Shown: in pieces, positions 43,101 to 52,024 of the stretch | How the letters are laid out: the number at the start of each line of letters is the position of its first letter | Position numbering within the stretch: the first letter of the stretch is position 1 | NCBI RefSeq assembly: GCF_000424325.1 | Contig: NZ_AUJR01000005.1 | Location: 62,001-126,000 of the forward strand | Reading direction: 5' to 3' | DNA: 64,000 nt | From: [Clostridium] clostridioforme AGR2157 | Lineage (GTDB): Bacteria > Bacillota > Clostridia > Lachnospirales > Lachnospiraceae | Program-made: the position numbers and the translations under genes | Notes under the pieces: generated by a model | What the model saw: only the letters and a program-made list of their open reading frames with translations | Told to the model about the DNA's origin: nothing | The model's database searches: none

Positions 43101-43992
43101 AGCAGTGAACCTGACAAAGCGGTTTGACGATATCGTGGCAGTGGACCACATAAGTGCCACCATACGGGATGGCAGCGTGTTCGGGCTCATCGGTACCAAC
43201 GGAGCCGGAAAGTCCACTTTTTTAAGGCTGGCCAGCGGCGTGCTGAAGCCTGACGAGGGATGCATAACCATTGACGGGCATGAGGTATTTGAGAATATCC
43301 CGGCAAAGAAGCGCTTTTTCTATATATCGGATGAACAGTACTTCTTTAATAATACCACTCCCGAGGAGATGATGCATTATTACAGGAAGGTGTACCAGGG
43401 ATTTGACGAGGCGCGTTTCCACAAACTGATGGAAAATTTCGGCCTTGACGAGAAGCGGAAGATACACACATTTTCCAAGGGCATGAAGAAACAGGTCTCC
43501 GTTATCTGCGGCGTGTGCGCAGGCACGGACTACCTGTTCTGCGACGAGACCTTTGACGGGCTGGACCCGGTAATGCGCCAGGCAGTAAAGAGCATATTTG
43601 CGGCGGATATGGAGGACAGGAACCTGACTCCAATCATTGCTTCCCATAACCTGAGGGAGCTGGAGGACATATGCGACCATGTGGGACTGCTTCACAAGGG
43701 CGGTATCCTCCTGTCAAAGGATTTGGATGACATGAAGCTTAACATCCACAAAATACAGTGTGTCCTTAAACCGGATATGAAGCCGGAGGACCTGACGTCC
43801 CTTGATAAGGTAATTGTGGAACAGAGGGGAAGTCTCTGCACCATTACGGTGCGGGGAAGCAGGGGTGAGGTAGAGGCTGTCATGGCTTCCTATGAGCCGA
43901 TATTCTTTGAGTGCATCCCCCTGTCCCTGGAGGAAATATTTATCAGTGAAACGGAGGTAGCTGGTTATGACATCAGGAAGCTTATACTTTAA
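43093..43992 (+). CDS. ABC transporter ATP-binding protein
   Basis: A 299-residue stand-alone ATPase. Walker A is GTNGAGKST at 34-42, Walker B is YLFCDETFDGLDP and the H-loop lies in IIASHNL. The signature reads FSKGMKKQV rather than LSGGQ, as in other YtrB/BcrA-like ATPases. GAGAGAG lies before the ATG, which overlaps gntR. The membrane partner overlaps its 3' end by 26 bp. Expected to drive efflux or envelope remodelling with the next protein. Confidence 0.92.
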   Translation: MIEAVNLTKRFDDIVAVDHISATIRDGSVFGLIGTNGAGKSTFLRLASGVLKPDEGCITIDGHEVFENIPAKKRFFYISDEQYFFNNTTPEEMMHYYRKVYQGFDEARFHKLMENFGLDEKRKIHTFSKGMKKQVSVICGVCAGTDYLFCDETFDGLDPVMRQAVKSIFAADMEDRNLTPIIASHNLRELEDICDHVGLLHKGGILLSKDLDDMKLNIHKIQCVLKPDMKPEDLTSLDKVIVEQRGSLCTITVRGSRGEVEAVMASYEPIFFECIPLSLEEIFISETEVAGYDIRKLIL

Positions 43993-46378
43993 GCTGCTAA
44001 AGGAGGATTTCAGGAGAAGGCTGTGGGCCATTGCCCTGGTTTTTCTGGCATTTTTCTTCACCCTTCCCATTGGGCTGGCCCTGAACATGGAGAACGCAGC
44101 CAACTCCAATTACTACAGGTACAATGATTATGAGCCCTTCATCCAGGACGGTACCATGACCGACCTTCAGTACAAGGCAAGGCTTCTGGAACTGAAGACA
44201 GAGGTTGTGTTAAACGGTGTGGAATACGGGAACGGCATGATTGCCTTTTTGATGATTACCGCAGCAGTGGTCATCGGCGTATCCAGCTTTGCCTATCTGC
44301 ATAATAAGAAAAAGGTGGATTTTTACCACAGCATCCCGGTGAGGCGGGAAGCCCTGTTTGGGGCTCAGTTCTCCGGAGGCATATTTATCGTTGGCGCTGC
44401 CTATGGGTTTAATCTGCTGCTTCTAACAGGGGTGGCCCTGTCCTACGGCGTGCCTGTGGGCAGGATACTGGGAGCCATGGCCGGGGGATGGGCCCTTAAC
44501 ATGCTGTATTACGCACTCATGTATACAACGGCTGTGGCAGCCATGATGATGACGGGTAATATCGTGGTAGGCGTTTTGGGAACAGGTGTGTTCTTTTTCT
44601 TCCTGCCCGGAATCATGATGCTCCTGGGGTGGTACTGTGAAACATTTTTCGTCACCACGGCCAGATATATGTGGAGCTCAGTCCAGTCGCCCTTTACATG
44701 GGGCGTCAGGTACCTGTCCCCATTCAGCGTATATATCAATTCCTTTGGATGGAAGATGAACGAGCTGGCAAAACATGTTCCGGAGCTCATCTGCACGGTC
44801 CTGGCATTTCTTGCCGTCACCACACTGGATCTGGAGCTGTACCGCAAACGTCCTTCGGAGGCAGCAGGCAAGGCCATGGCATTTAAGAAATCCATGCCGC
44901 CTATCCGGATATTGCTGGTGCTGGGAATCGGTTTGGCCGGAGGCATGTTCTTCTGGTCGCTGCAGAGCAGGCTGCGCTGGGGACTGTTCGGAACCATGGT
45001 ATCGGTGGTGCTGACCCATTGTATCGTGGAAATTATTTATCATTTTGATTTTAAGAAGATGTTCTGCCACAGACTGCAGCTGGGACTGTGCCTTGCAGCC
45101 GGGATCCTGGTATTCTTAAGCTTCCGGTATGACTGGTACGGTTACGATTCCTATATTCCGTCCAAAGAAAAAATCGTGTCCGCCAGCCTGGATATTGGCG
45201 TGGACAGCAGCTGGCTCTCGGATAAGACCTTTGAGACAGGCAGTGACGGAAAGCTGCAGATAAGATATGAAGACCCCTATGAATATATAGAAGAAAACAT
45301 GGTGCTAACCGATAAAGAGGCTGTCATGTCCATGGTGGAAGAGGGAAGGAAACGCGCCCTTGAGGGCAGGGATGAGCGGCTGGGCATACGCAAGGCAGTG
45401 GCCCGTATTGACGGCTGCTATTCCGATGCAGCCGGCTCCATCAGCTATATCGGCGGGGCGGACGGTCCCACCTCCATCTTTCTGGCCATGAAGACAGGCA
45501 GCAAAGAGGATTCGGATCAGGAAAAATTTGAGACCAATATGACAGTATGTTACCGCCTGGCAAACGGCCGTGAGGTGAGGCGTTCCTATTCCCTGCCTCT
45601 GTCTGCCGTGATGGATTCCTATGAGGCCCTGTACAGACAGGATGCTTACAAGGAAGGCATGTACAGGATTTTAAGCCAGGAACCAGGACAGGTAAAACAG
45701 GTTATGTACAGGGAGGCGGACCAGGTCATGGAGGTGAGCCGGGACAGCCGTGTCCAGGAGGCCGTGCTTAAGGCGTATCAGCAGGATATGAGAGAGCTGA
45801 CTGTGGAGGAGCGGCTGGCGGAGATGCCTGTGGGCAGCCTTGTATTTATGACTGACCAGGAGAATACCTATCTCCAGCAGCAGCGCCAGACAACCAGATC
45901 CGCGTTTGGCGGCATGGCGCGGTATCAGGTGGAGGATGTGAGCCAGTACTGGCCGGTGTATCCATCCTTTGAGCGTACCATTGAGCTTCTGAAGGAGCAG
46001 GGAATGGAACCCGGCACCTGCCTGGCGCCTGAGAAGGTGGAGCGGATTACATTTGACGTGCAGAATTATTTTTATGAACAGCAGGGAGAACTGCCGGAGG
46101 GAGAGGCGCTGGCAGAGCTTCAGAAAATCAATCCCAGCTACCGGGAGGACGGTTCCCTGGCATTTGAGGATTCCGGTACCATCCGCTTGCTGCTGGAAGC
46201 CATTGCGGAGGATGACAGCTGCCGTATGAATAATCTTTGCGAGACAGTGGAGGGAGGCCCCTATTGTACCATAAGGACAGAGAATGAAGCGGGAGTGGGA
46301 GGAATGCTCATAAAGAACAGAATCACTCCTGAGATAGCGGAACTCTTTACCGGCATTCCTTTAAATAACGGAAAGTAG
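43967..46378 (+). CDS. ABC-2-like permease with large extracytoplasmic part
   Basis: An 803-residue protein. Residues 1 to about 390 hold six to eight membrane helices including the KKKVDFYHSIPV segment typical of this permease group. The remainder is a large soluble domain of unknown function, probably extracytoplasmic (DUF6449-type, from memory). Inside it, near residue 495, lies IGGADGPTSIFLA, a motif reminiscent of the beta subunit of sodium-pumping decarboxylases. GGAGG nine bases before the ATG. The overlap with the ATPase gene shows tight coupling. Role likely peptide or antibiotic response, not proven. Confidence 0.85.
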   Translation: MTSGSLYFKLLKEDFRRRLWAIALVFLAFFFTLPIGLALNMENAANSNYYRYNDYEPFIQDGTMTDLQYKARLLELKTEVVLNGVEYGNGMIAFLMITAAVVIGVSSFAYLHNKKKVDFYHSIPVRREALFGAQFSGGIFIVGAAYGFNLLLLTGVALSYGVPVGRILGAMAGGWALNMLYYALMYTTAVAAMMMTGNIVVGVLGTGVFFFFLPGIMMLLGWYCETFFVTTARYMWSSVQSPFTWGVRYLSPFSVYINSFGWKMNELAKHVPELICTVLAFLAVTTLDLELYRKRPSEAAGKAMAFKKSMPPIRILLVLGIGLAGGMFFWSLQSRLRWGLFGTMVSVVLTHCIVEIIYHFDFKKMFCHRLQLGLCLAAGILVFLSFRYDWYGYDSYIPSKEKIVSASLDIGVDSSWLSDKTFETGSDGKLQIRYEDPYEYIEENMVLTDKEAVMSMVEEGRKRALEGRDERLGIRKAVARIDGCYSDAAGSISYIGGADGPTSIFLAMKTGSKEDSDQEKFETNMTVCYRLANGREVRRSYSLPLSAVMDSYEALYRQDAYKEGMYRILSQEPGQVKQVMYREADQVMEVSRDSRVQEAVLKAYQQDMRELTVEERLAEMPVGSLVFMTDQENTYLQQQRQTTRSAFGGMARYQVEDVSQYWPVYPSFERTIELLKEQGMEPGTCLAPEKVERITFDVQNYFYEQQGELPEGEALAELQKINPSYREDGSLAFEDSGTIRLLLEAIAEDDSCRMNNLCETVEGGPYCTIRTENEAGVGGMLIKNRITPEIAELFTGIPLNNGK

Positions 46379-46401
46379 ACGGATAGGAGAGGACTGAACA
46401 T

Positions 46402-46450
46402 AAAAGCAGGGAATCAATCACGTTTCAGTGATTTGCTCCCTGCTTTTGTT
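46402..46450. terminator. Bidirectional terminator
   Basis: AAAAGCAGGGA (46402-46412) pairs with TCCCTGCTTTT (46437-46447), with an inner AATCAC/GTGATT stem. A-run and T-run flank it, so it serves both the ABC operon and sdaAA. Confidence 0.88.
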
Positions 46451-46485
46451 GTTATATCTATTAATATCGTTGAAACACATCAGCT

Positions 46486-47421
46486 TCAGGAGGAACATGC
46501 CCCGCATCCGCTGCATCCGCTTTTGGCTTCCCGGGCAGTGCCGAAAACCTGTTCATGAAGACGCCTTCCCGTGGGGGTGGCGGCCAGGCCGCCCTCGGCC
46601 GTCTCCTTTAAGGTAGAAGACATGGCATCGCCTACCTTCTTCATGGTCCAGATGACTTCATCGGCAGGGATGGCGCTTTCAATGCCGGCCAGGGCCAGTT
46701 CCGCCGCTACAAAGGCACCGGCCACGCCGGAAGCATTGCGCTTGATACAGGGAATCTCAACCAGTCCGGCTACCGGGTCGCATACAAGCCCCAGTATGTT
46801 CTTGATGGCAATGGCGATGGCATGTTCCGCCATTTTCGGGGTACCGCCTGCCAGCTCCACGATGGCAGCGGCAGCCATGGCGGCGGCAGAGCCGCACTCA
46901 GCCTGACATCCGCCCTGGGCTCCTGCCAGGGAGGCGTTGTTGGCAATGACCATGCCTACGGCGGATGCGGTGAACAGGGACATAACACAGTCCCTTTCCG
47001 GAATCTGCTTTTCTGCCTGCATGGTCAGAAGGGCGGCGGGAAGGATGCCGCAGCTTCCTGCTGTGGGGGCTGCCACAATCCGTCCCATGGCAGCATTGAG
47101 CTCCGAAACGGCCAGGGCGCGGTACAGGGCGCCGGAGAGAAAGGAACCGGTCAGGCTTTTTCCGCTTTCAGATATTTGGCGCATCTTATAGGCGCTGCCG
47201 CCGGTCAGTCCGCTGGTGCTTTTGAGGTCTTTATTACAGCCGGGCTCGATGCACTCTGCCATGACCTGGTAATTTTTCCGCATTTGTTCATATATAGATT
47301 CCTCAGTCTGCTCCGTCTGTTCCGCCTGCTGTCTTAATACGATGGCAGAGATGGGAAGGCCGCTTTCTTCGGCGGCAGCTACGATGGATGCCACTGAGGA
47401 GTAATTGAATTCAGGTTCCAT
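46486..47421 (-). CDS. sdaAA: L-serine dehydratase, alpha subunit
   Basis: A 311-residue iron-sulfur catalytic subunit converting L-serine to pyruvate and ammonia. Family segments seen are KSTSGLTGGSAYKM, PTAGSCGILPAAL and GGCQAECGSAAAM with the cluster cysteines, and CDPVAGLVEIPC. The protein ends in a short cysteine-rich tail, CSGCGAC, which is unusual. ATG 47421 has GGAGG ten bases upstream; a longer frame from 47454 lacks a site. It is the second gene after sdaAB, gap 36 bp. Serine use here would feed pyruvate metabolism together with the CstA system. Confidence 0.94.
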   Translation of the reverse strand: MEPEFNYSSVASIVAAAEESGLPISAIVLRQQAEQTEQTEESIYEQMRKNYQVMAECIEPGCNKDLKSTSGLTGGSAYKMRQISESGKSLTGSFLSGALYRALAVSELNAAMGRIVAAPTAGSCGILPAALLTMQAEKQIPERDCVMSLFTASAVGMVIANNASLAGAQGGCQAECGSAAAMAAAAIVELAGGTPKMAEHAIAIAIKNILGLVCDPVAGLVEIPCIKRNASGVAGAFVAAELALAGIESAIPADEVIWTMKKVGDAMSSTLKETAEGGLAATPTGRRLHEQVFGTAREAKSGCSGCGACSS

Positions 47422-47457
47422 AAATATAAATCCTCCTGTGATTGTAGGTTTCATCAG

Positions 47458-48117
47458 CTATATGGGCTGAAGCATGGTGCTGGAGAAAATGTTGGGAAGC
47501 ACTTTGATTTTCTCGTTCAGTTCCGGTCCGAAGCTGCCGTCAATCTCAATGGTCATCACGGCCTCGCCGCCCCGGCTCTGCCTGGACAGGCGGAAGTTGC
47601 AGATGTTCACCCCTGCGTCGGCCATGACTTCCGTGACAGCCGCAATGGTGCCGGGCGCGTCGCGGTGGAGCACAATCAGGGTGGTGTGTTGTCCGGTGAT
47701 GGATACCTCCATGCCGTTGACTTCCTTTACAAGTATATTGCCGCCGCCGATGCTGCTTCCCAAAAGGGAGACCGTGTTGCCCGCGGCGTCGGTCAGGGTG
47801 ACCCTGGCCGTATTGGGATGGGCCCCGTCGATGTCGCCTGTGGCAATGTTTACTTCCAGCCCCTGTTCCCTTGCAAGCTCCGGCGCCCTGCGTATACGGC
47901 TGTCGTCCGTGGCCATTCCCATGATACCGGCAATCAGGGCCTTGTCCGTGCCGTGGCCCTTATAGGTCTTTGCAAAAGAGCCGTGGAGGAAAATGTCCGC
48001 CTTTACGGCTGGCGCGCCCAGCAGAGCCAGGGTTATCCTGCCGATTCTGGCAGCCCCTGCCGTGTGGGAACTGGAAGGGCCAATCATCACCGGCCCCAGG
48101 ATATCAAATACATTCAT
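47458..48117 (-). CDS. sdaAB: L-serine dehydratase, beta subunit
   Basis: A 219-residue beta subunit. The N-terminal domain has DILGPVMIGPSSSHTAGAARIG, and the C-terminal ACT domain (about residues 148-215) begins near HTTLIVLHRDAPGTI. The beta subunit completes the alpha-beta enzyme, and the ACT domain may sense serine. ATG 48117 has AAAGGCGGA upstream and matches the family start; the open frame extends 42 bp further without a site. Confidence 0.94.
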   Translation of the reverse strand: MNVFDILGPVMIGPSSSHTAGAARIGRITLALLGAPAVKADIFLHGSFAKTYKGHGTDKALIAGIMGMATDDSRIRRAPELAREQGLEVNIATGDIDGAHPNTARVTLTDAAGNTVSLLGSSIGGGNILVKEVNGMEVSITGQHTTLIVLHRDAPGTIAAVTEVMADAGVNICNFRLSRQSRGGEAVMTIEIDGSFGPELNEKIKVLPNIFSSTMLQPI

Positions 48118-48258
48118 GATGTTCCGCCTTTCTGTTATTCTTTTGTCTGTATTATGCATCTGTACTTATAACCATATTATTTGTCAGGCAATGATAAGCT
48201 TTGCCCCGGCTTTAGCCCTCCCTTTTGATGCTTTTCTTACATTAGTCATTCACAGCTT

Positions 48259-48287
48259 ATTATATCCCAAAATCCTAAAATGGAAAA
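48259..48287 (-). promoter_or_regulatory. Possible sda promoter
   Basis: TATAAT on the minus strand (48259-48264) with TTTTCC 17 bp upstream, a weak -35. Three TTGGGA words on the same strand (48265, 48305, 48316) may be regulator contacts. The remainder of 48118-48376 holds no gene. Confidence 0.35.
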
Positions 48288-48376
48288 GTAGAAAATGCAA
48301 TAATTCCCAAGTTAATCCCAATAACGCCACAAACGTCTGCAACCTTTACAACCAAATCACACACTTCCTTTTTTTA

Positions 48377-48405
48377 TTGACAATCCTTCCCCATAAAGCT
48401 ACAAT
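48377..48405 (+). promoter_or_regulatory. Strong promoter of the aminotransferase gene
   Basis: Consensus TTGACA (48377-48382), a 17-bp spacer and TACAAT (48400-48405), giving a leader of about 70 nt. Confidence 0.75.
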
Positions 48406-48482
48406 CATATCAGCAGATGGACCATACAGTATATGTAAAACAATGTAAGGTCCGCCATCAGGGAGAAAGAGAGGACATAAGT

Positions 48483-49676
48483 ATGATATCAGAGAAAATG
48501 AAACCATTGGTCGATAACAATTCCGCCATCCGCGCCATGTTTGAGGAGGGTAAGCGTCTGGCCGCCATCCACGGTGCGGAGAATGTGTATGATTTCAGTC
48601 TGGGCAACCCCAATGTGCCGGCTCCGGCGGAGGTGAACCAGGCAATCTGTGATATCCTGAAGGAAGAAGAGTCCACCTTTGTCCATGGTTATATGAGCAA
48701 CGCAGGCTATGAGGATGTAAGACAGGCCGTGGCTGAATCGTTAAATAAGCGCTTCGGCACGCAGTTTCGCCAGAACAATATCCTGATGACCGTGGGAGCT
48801 GCCAGCGGCCTGAATGTGATTTTAAAGACACTGCTGAATCCGGGAGATGAGGTCATTGCATTTGCTCCCTTTTTTGTGGAGTACGGCAACTATGTCAGTA
48901 ATTACGACGGAAACCTGGTGGTCATTTCACCGGATACAACGGATTTTGAGCCTAATCTGGCAGAGTTTGAGCAGAAGATTAATGCAAGGACCAGGGCGGT
49001 CATCATCAATACCCCCAACAACCCCACCGGCGTGGTGTACTCCCTGGAGACCCTTACAAAGATGGCTGACATCATGCGGGCCAAGGAAAAGGAACTGGGG
49101 ACAACCATCGTGCTGCTGTCCGACGAGCCTTACAGGGAACTTGCTTACGACGGCGTGGAAGTGCCCTATGTGACGAATGTTTATGAAAACACTGTTATCT
49201 GCTACTCCTACAGCAAGTCTCTGTCCCTGCCGGGAGAGCGGATTGGCTATCTTGTGATTCCCGATGCCTTAAAGGACAGCGGTGAAGTGTTTAATGCAGC
49301 CACCATTGCAAACCGGGTTCTGGGCTGTGTCAATGCCCCGTCCCTGATGCAGAGGGTCATCATGCGCTGCCTGGATGCCAAGGTGAATCTGGAGGCATAT
49401 GACAGGAACAGGAACCTTCTCTACAACGGGCTTAAGGAGCTGGGATTTGAGTGCATCAAGCCCCAGGGAGCATTTTATCTTTTCGTTAAATCTCCGGAGG
49501 CCGATGAAAAGAAATTCTGTAAGAACTGTAAGAAATACAATATCCTGGTGGTTCCCGGAACCTCCTTCGCATGTCCCGGCTATGTGCGGGTATCCTACTG
49601 CGTGTCCTATGAGCAGATTGAACGCTCCCTTCCTGCCTTCGCAAAGGTGGCTGCGGACTACGGCCTCACAAAATAA
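48483..49676 (+). CDS. Class I/II PLP-dependent aminotransferase
   Basis: A 397-residue fold-type I aminotransferase. PLP lysine is K245 in SYSKSLSLPGERIGY, with NNPTGV for the cofactor Asn region, SDEPYRELAY for the Asp that binds the pyridine, and the C-terminal substrate Arg near YVRVSYC. Aspartate- or alanine-type specificity is plausible but cannot be fixed from sequence. An embedded pair of cysteines (CKNCKKY) near residue 345 is not typical. Start ATG 48483 has AGAGAGGA upstream. A second aminotransferase gene follows 39 bp later. Confidence 0.88.
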   Translation: MISEKMKPLVDNNSAIRAMFEEGKRLAAIHGAENVYDFSLGNPNVPAPAEVNQAICDILKEEESTFVHGYMSNAGYEDVRQAVAESLNKRFGTQFRQNNILMTVGAASGLNVILKTLLNPGDEVIAFAPFFVEYGNYVSNYDGNLVVISPDTTDFEPNLAEFEQKINARTRAVIINTPNNPTGVVYSLETLTKMADIMRAKEKELGTTIVLLSDEPYRELAYDGVEVPYVTNVYENTVICYSYSKSLSLPGERIGYLVIPDALKDSGEVFNAATIANRVLGCVNAPSLMQRVIMRCLDAKVNLEAYDRNRNLLYNGLKELGFECIKPQGAFYLFVKSPEADEKKFCKNCKKYNILVVPGTSFACPGYVRVSYCVSYEQIERSLPAFAKVAADYGLTK

Positions 49677-49715
49677 GCAGCAGGAGAGCAGGAAAAATTC
49701 TGGAGGAGAGCAGAC

Positions 49716-50789
49716 ATGAGACCATGGGAAATGAATATACGCCGGGTAGTTCCCTATGTTCCGGGGGACCAGCCGGCAGGCGATAAACTGATTAAACTGA
49801 ATACCAACGAAAACCCGTATCCGCCTGCGCCGGGCGTGGAAAAGGCTCTGAAGGAAATGGATGTGGACCGGCTGCGCAAGTATCCTGACCCGTCTTCCGC
49901 AGAGCTTGTAAAGACCCTGGCAGAATACTACGGGGTGGGGGAGGACCAGGTGTTTGTGGGCGTTGGCTCTGACGATGTCATAGCCATGTCCTTCCTGACC
50001 TTTTTTAACTCCCAAAAGCCGGTGCTGTTTCCGGACATCACTTACTCCTTTTACAAGGTTTGGGCAGACCTGTACCGGGTCCCCTATGAGACGCCGGCGC
50101 TGGACAAAAGTCTGGCTATCCGGCCCCTGGATTATAAAGGGGAAAATGGGGGAATCATATTCCCAAACCCCAATGCGCCCACAGGCATCTATATGCCCCT
50201 GGACCAGGTAGAGGAAATTGTAAAAGCCAACCAGGATGTTATTGTAATTGTGGATGAGGCATACATCGACTTTGCAGGCCCATCTGCCAGGGAGCTGCTG
50301 CCCGGGTATGATAACCTGCTGGTAGTCCAGACCTTCAGTAAGTCACGTTCCATGGCAGGGGTGCGTATTGGCTTTGCACTGGGAAGTCCTGTATTAATTA
50401 AAGCGCTGAATGATGTTAAATATTCCTATAACTCCTATACCATGAACCTGCCGTCCCAGATCGCGGGTACCCAGGCTGTGAAGGACAGGGCATATTTTGA
50501 GGAGACCAGGGCGAAAATCACGGACACCAGGGAGCGCGCCAAGAAACGGTTTGCAGAACTTGGATTTACATTCCCGGATTCCATGACGAATTTCATTCTG
50601 GTCACCCACGAACGCGTTCCGGCCAGGGCCATATTCGACGCGCTGAAGAAGGAGCAGATTTATGTGCGCTATTTCAATGCGCCCAGACTGGACAACAGTC
50701 TTCGGGTCAGCATTGGCACAGATGAGGAGATGGATGTCTTGTTCCGGTTCCTGGAGCAGTATCTGAAGGAGTGGAAGCCGGCCCGGTAA
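49716..50789 (+). CDS. hisC: Histidinol-phosphate aminotransferase
   Basis: A 357-residue HisC-type enzyme, histidinol-phosphate plus 2-oxoglutarate to imidazoleacetol-phosphate plus glutamate in reverse sense. Diagnostic segments are KLNTNENPYPP at the N-terminus, PNPNAPTG, VDEAYIDFAG and the PLP lysine K209 in FSKSRSMAGVRIG. The gene is away from any other his gene, so it could also work on aromatic amino acids. GGAGGAGAG precedes the ATG. Confidence 0.93.
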   Translation: MRPWEMNIRRVVPYVPGDQPAGDKLIKLNTNENPYPPAPGVEKALKEMDVDRLRKYPDPSSAELVKTLAEYYGVGEDQVFVGVGSDDVIAMSFLTFFNSQKPVLFPDITYSFYKVWADLYRVPYETPALDKSLAIRPLDYKGENGGIIFPNPNAPTGIYMPLDQVEEIVKANQDVIVIVDEAYIDFAGPSARELLPGYDNLLVVQTFSKSRSMAGVRIGFALGSPVLIKALNDVKYSYNSYTMNLPSQIAGTQAVKDRAYFEETRAKITDTRERAKKRFAELGFTFPDSMTNFILVTHERVPARAIFDALKKEQIYVRYFNAPRLDNSLRVSIGTDEEMDVLFRFLEQYLKEWKPAR

Positions 50790-50846
50790 TATGTTTGGGG
50801 AAACGATCCGGAGAACGGAAAAAAGCAGTCAGGAGAGATGGATGTG

Positions 50847-51971
50847 ATGGAAGAAACAGGCTGGAAGCATTATCTTCGTCTTATACTTAATATTGTAATC
50901 CCGTTGACGGGCTGGCTGTTAATCTGCCTGCTGGGACCTAAGATTTTCAAGTTTTTCATGCCCTTTGTCATAGGCTGGATTATCGCCATGATAGCCAATC
51001 CCCTGGTGCGTTTTCTGGAGCGCCGGGTGAAGCTGGTGCGCAGGCACAGCTCCATTGTCATTGTGGCGGCGGCCCTGGCCCTTGTCATCGGACTCTTATA
51101 TCTGCTGGTGTCAAGGATCTTAGTCCAGCTGCGCCAGTTTATCATGGACCTTCCCGGACTCTATGCCGGTATTGAGGGGGATGTGGCCCGCAGCATGGAG
51201 CAGCTGTTTGATTTTATGCCCGACAGCATACAGCAGAGCTGGGCCCAGTTTGGAAACAATCTGGGAAGCTATATGGGGACTGTAGTGGAGAAGATTGCGT
51301 CCCCTACCGTGGAGGCGGCGGGAACCGTGGCAAAAAGCCTTCCGGCCATGCTGGTCTACATCGTGGTCACCATCCTGTCTGCCTATTTCTTTATCGTGGA
51401 CAGGGACCGCATCCTGGCAGCCATAAAAGCCCATATGCCCCAATGGGCAGGCCATTACGGACTGTACCTGAAGGGGGAGGTGCGCCATCTCATAGGCGGT
51501 TATTTCATGGCCCAGTTTAAAATTATGGCAGTGGTGTGGCTGATACTTACGGTGGGATTTATAGTGCTGGGCGTGGGTTACGGCCCGCTGTGGGCGTTTC
51601 TCATCGCTTTCCTGGATTTTCTGCCGGTGTTTGGAACAGGTACAGCCCTTCTTCCATGGGGGCTTATTAAGCTCCTGGGAGGCGACTACGCCTTCGCCGC
51701 AGGCCTGCTGCTGATTTATGTATTGACCCAGGTGACAAGGCAGATTGTGCAGCCAAAGCTGGTGGGAGACAGTATGGGTCTGCCGCCTCTTCTCACGCTG
51801 TTTTTGCTGTATCTGGGATTTAAGGCGGACGGAATCGCGGGAATGATTCTGGCCGTACCCATCGGCCTGCTGTTTGTGAATCTGTATCACTACGGAGCGT
51901 TTAAAGGCATTACGGACAGTTTGGCCGTACTTGTGAGGGACATAGAGCGGTTCCGCCATAAAGAGGTATAA
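50847..51971 (+). CDS. AI-2E family (DUF20) membrane protein
   Basis: A 374-residue polytopic membrane protein of the AI-2E/YtvI-PerM family. About eight membrane segments are visible, a soluble loop of about 100 residues after the third, and the typical LPVFGTGTALLPW segment near residue 265. Members have been proposed as AI-2 exporters or Na+(Li+)/H+ antiporters, so the substrate is open. AGGAG is too close to ATG 50838; I take ATG 50847, eleven bases away. It is followed after 53 bp by the MATE gene. Confidence 0.86.
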   Translation: MEETGWKHYLRLILNIVIPLTGWLLICLLGPKIFKFFMPFVIGWIIAMIANPLVRFLERRVKLVRRHSSIVIVAAALALVIGLLYLLVSRILVQLRQFIMDLPGLYAGIEGDVARSMEQLFDFMPDSIQQSWAQFGNNLGSYMGTVVEKIASPTVEAAGTVAKSLPAMLVYIVVTILSAYFFIVDRDRILAAIKAHMPQWAGHYGLYLKGEVRHLIGGYFMAQFKIMAVVWLILTVGFIVLGVGYGPLWAFLIAFLDFLPVFGTGTALLPWGLIKLLGGDYAFAAGLLLIYVLTQVTRQIVQPKLVGDSMGLPPLLTLFLLYLGFKADGIAGMILAVPIGLLFVNLYHYGAFKGITDSLAVLVRDIERFRHKEV

Positions 51972-52024
51972 CGGTCCGGTCATATAGGTAATAAGGAATA
52001 AAATCTAATCAGGAGAAGACGGAG

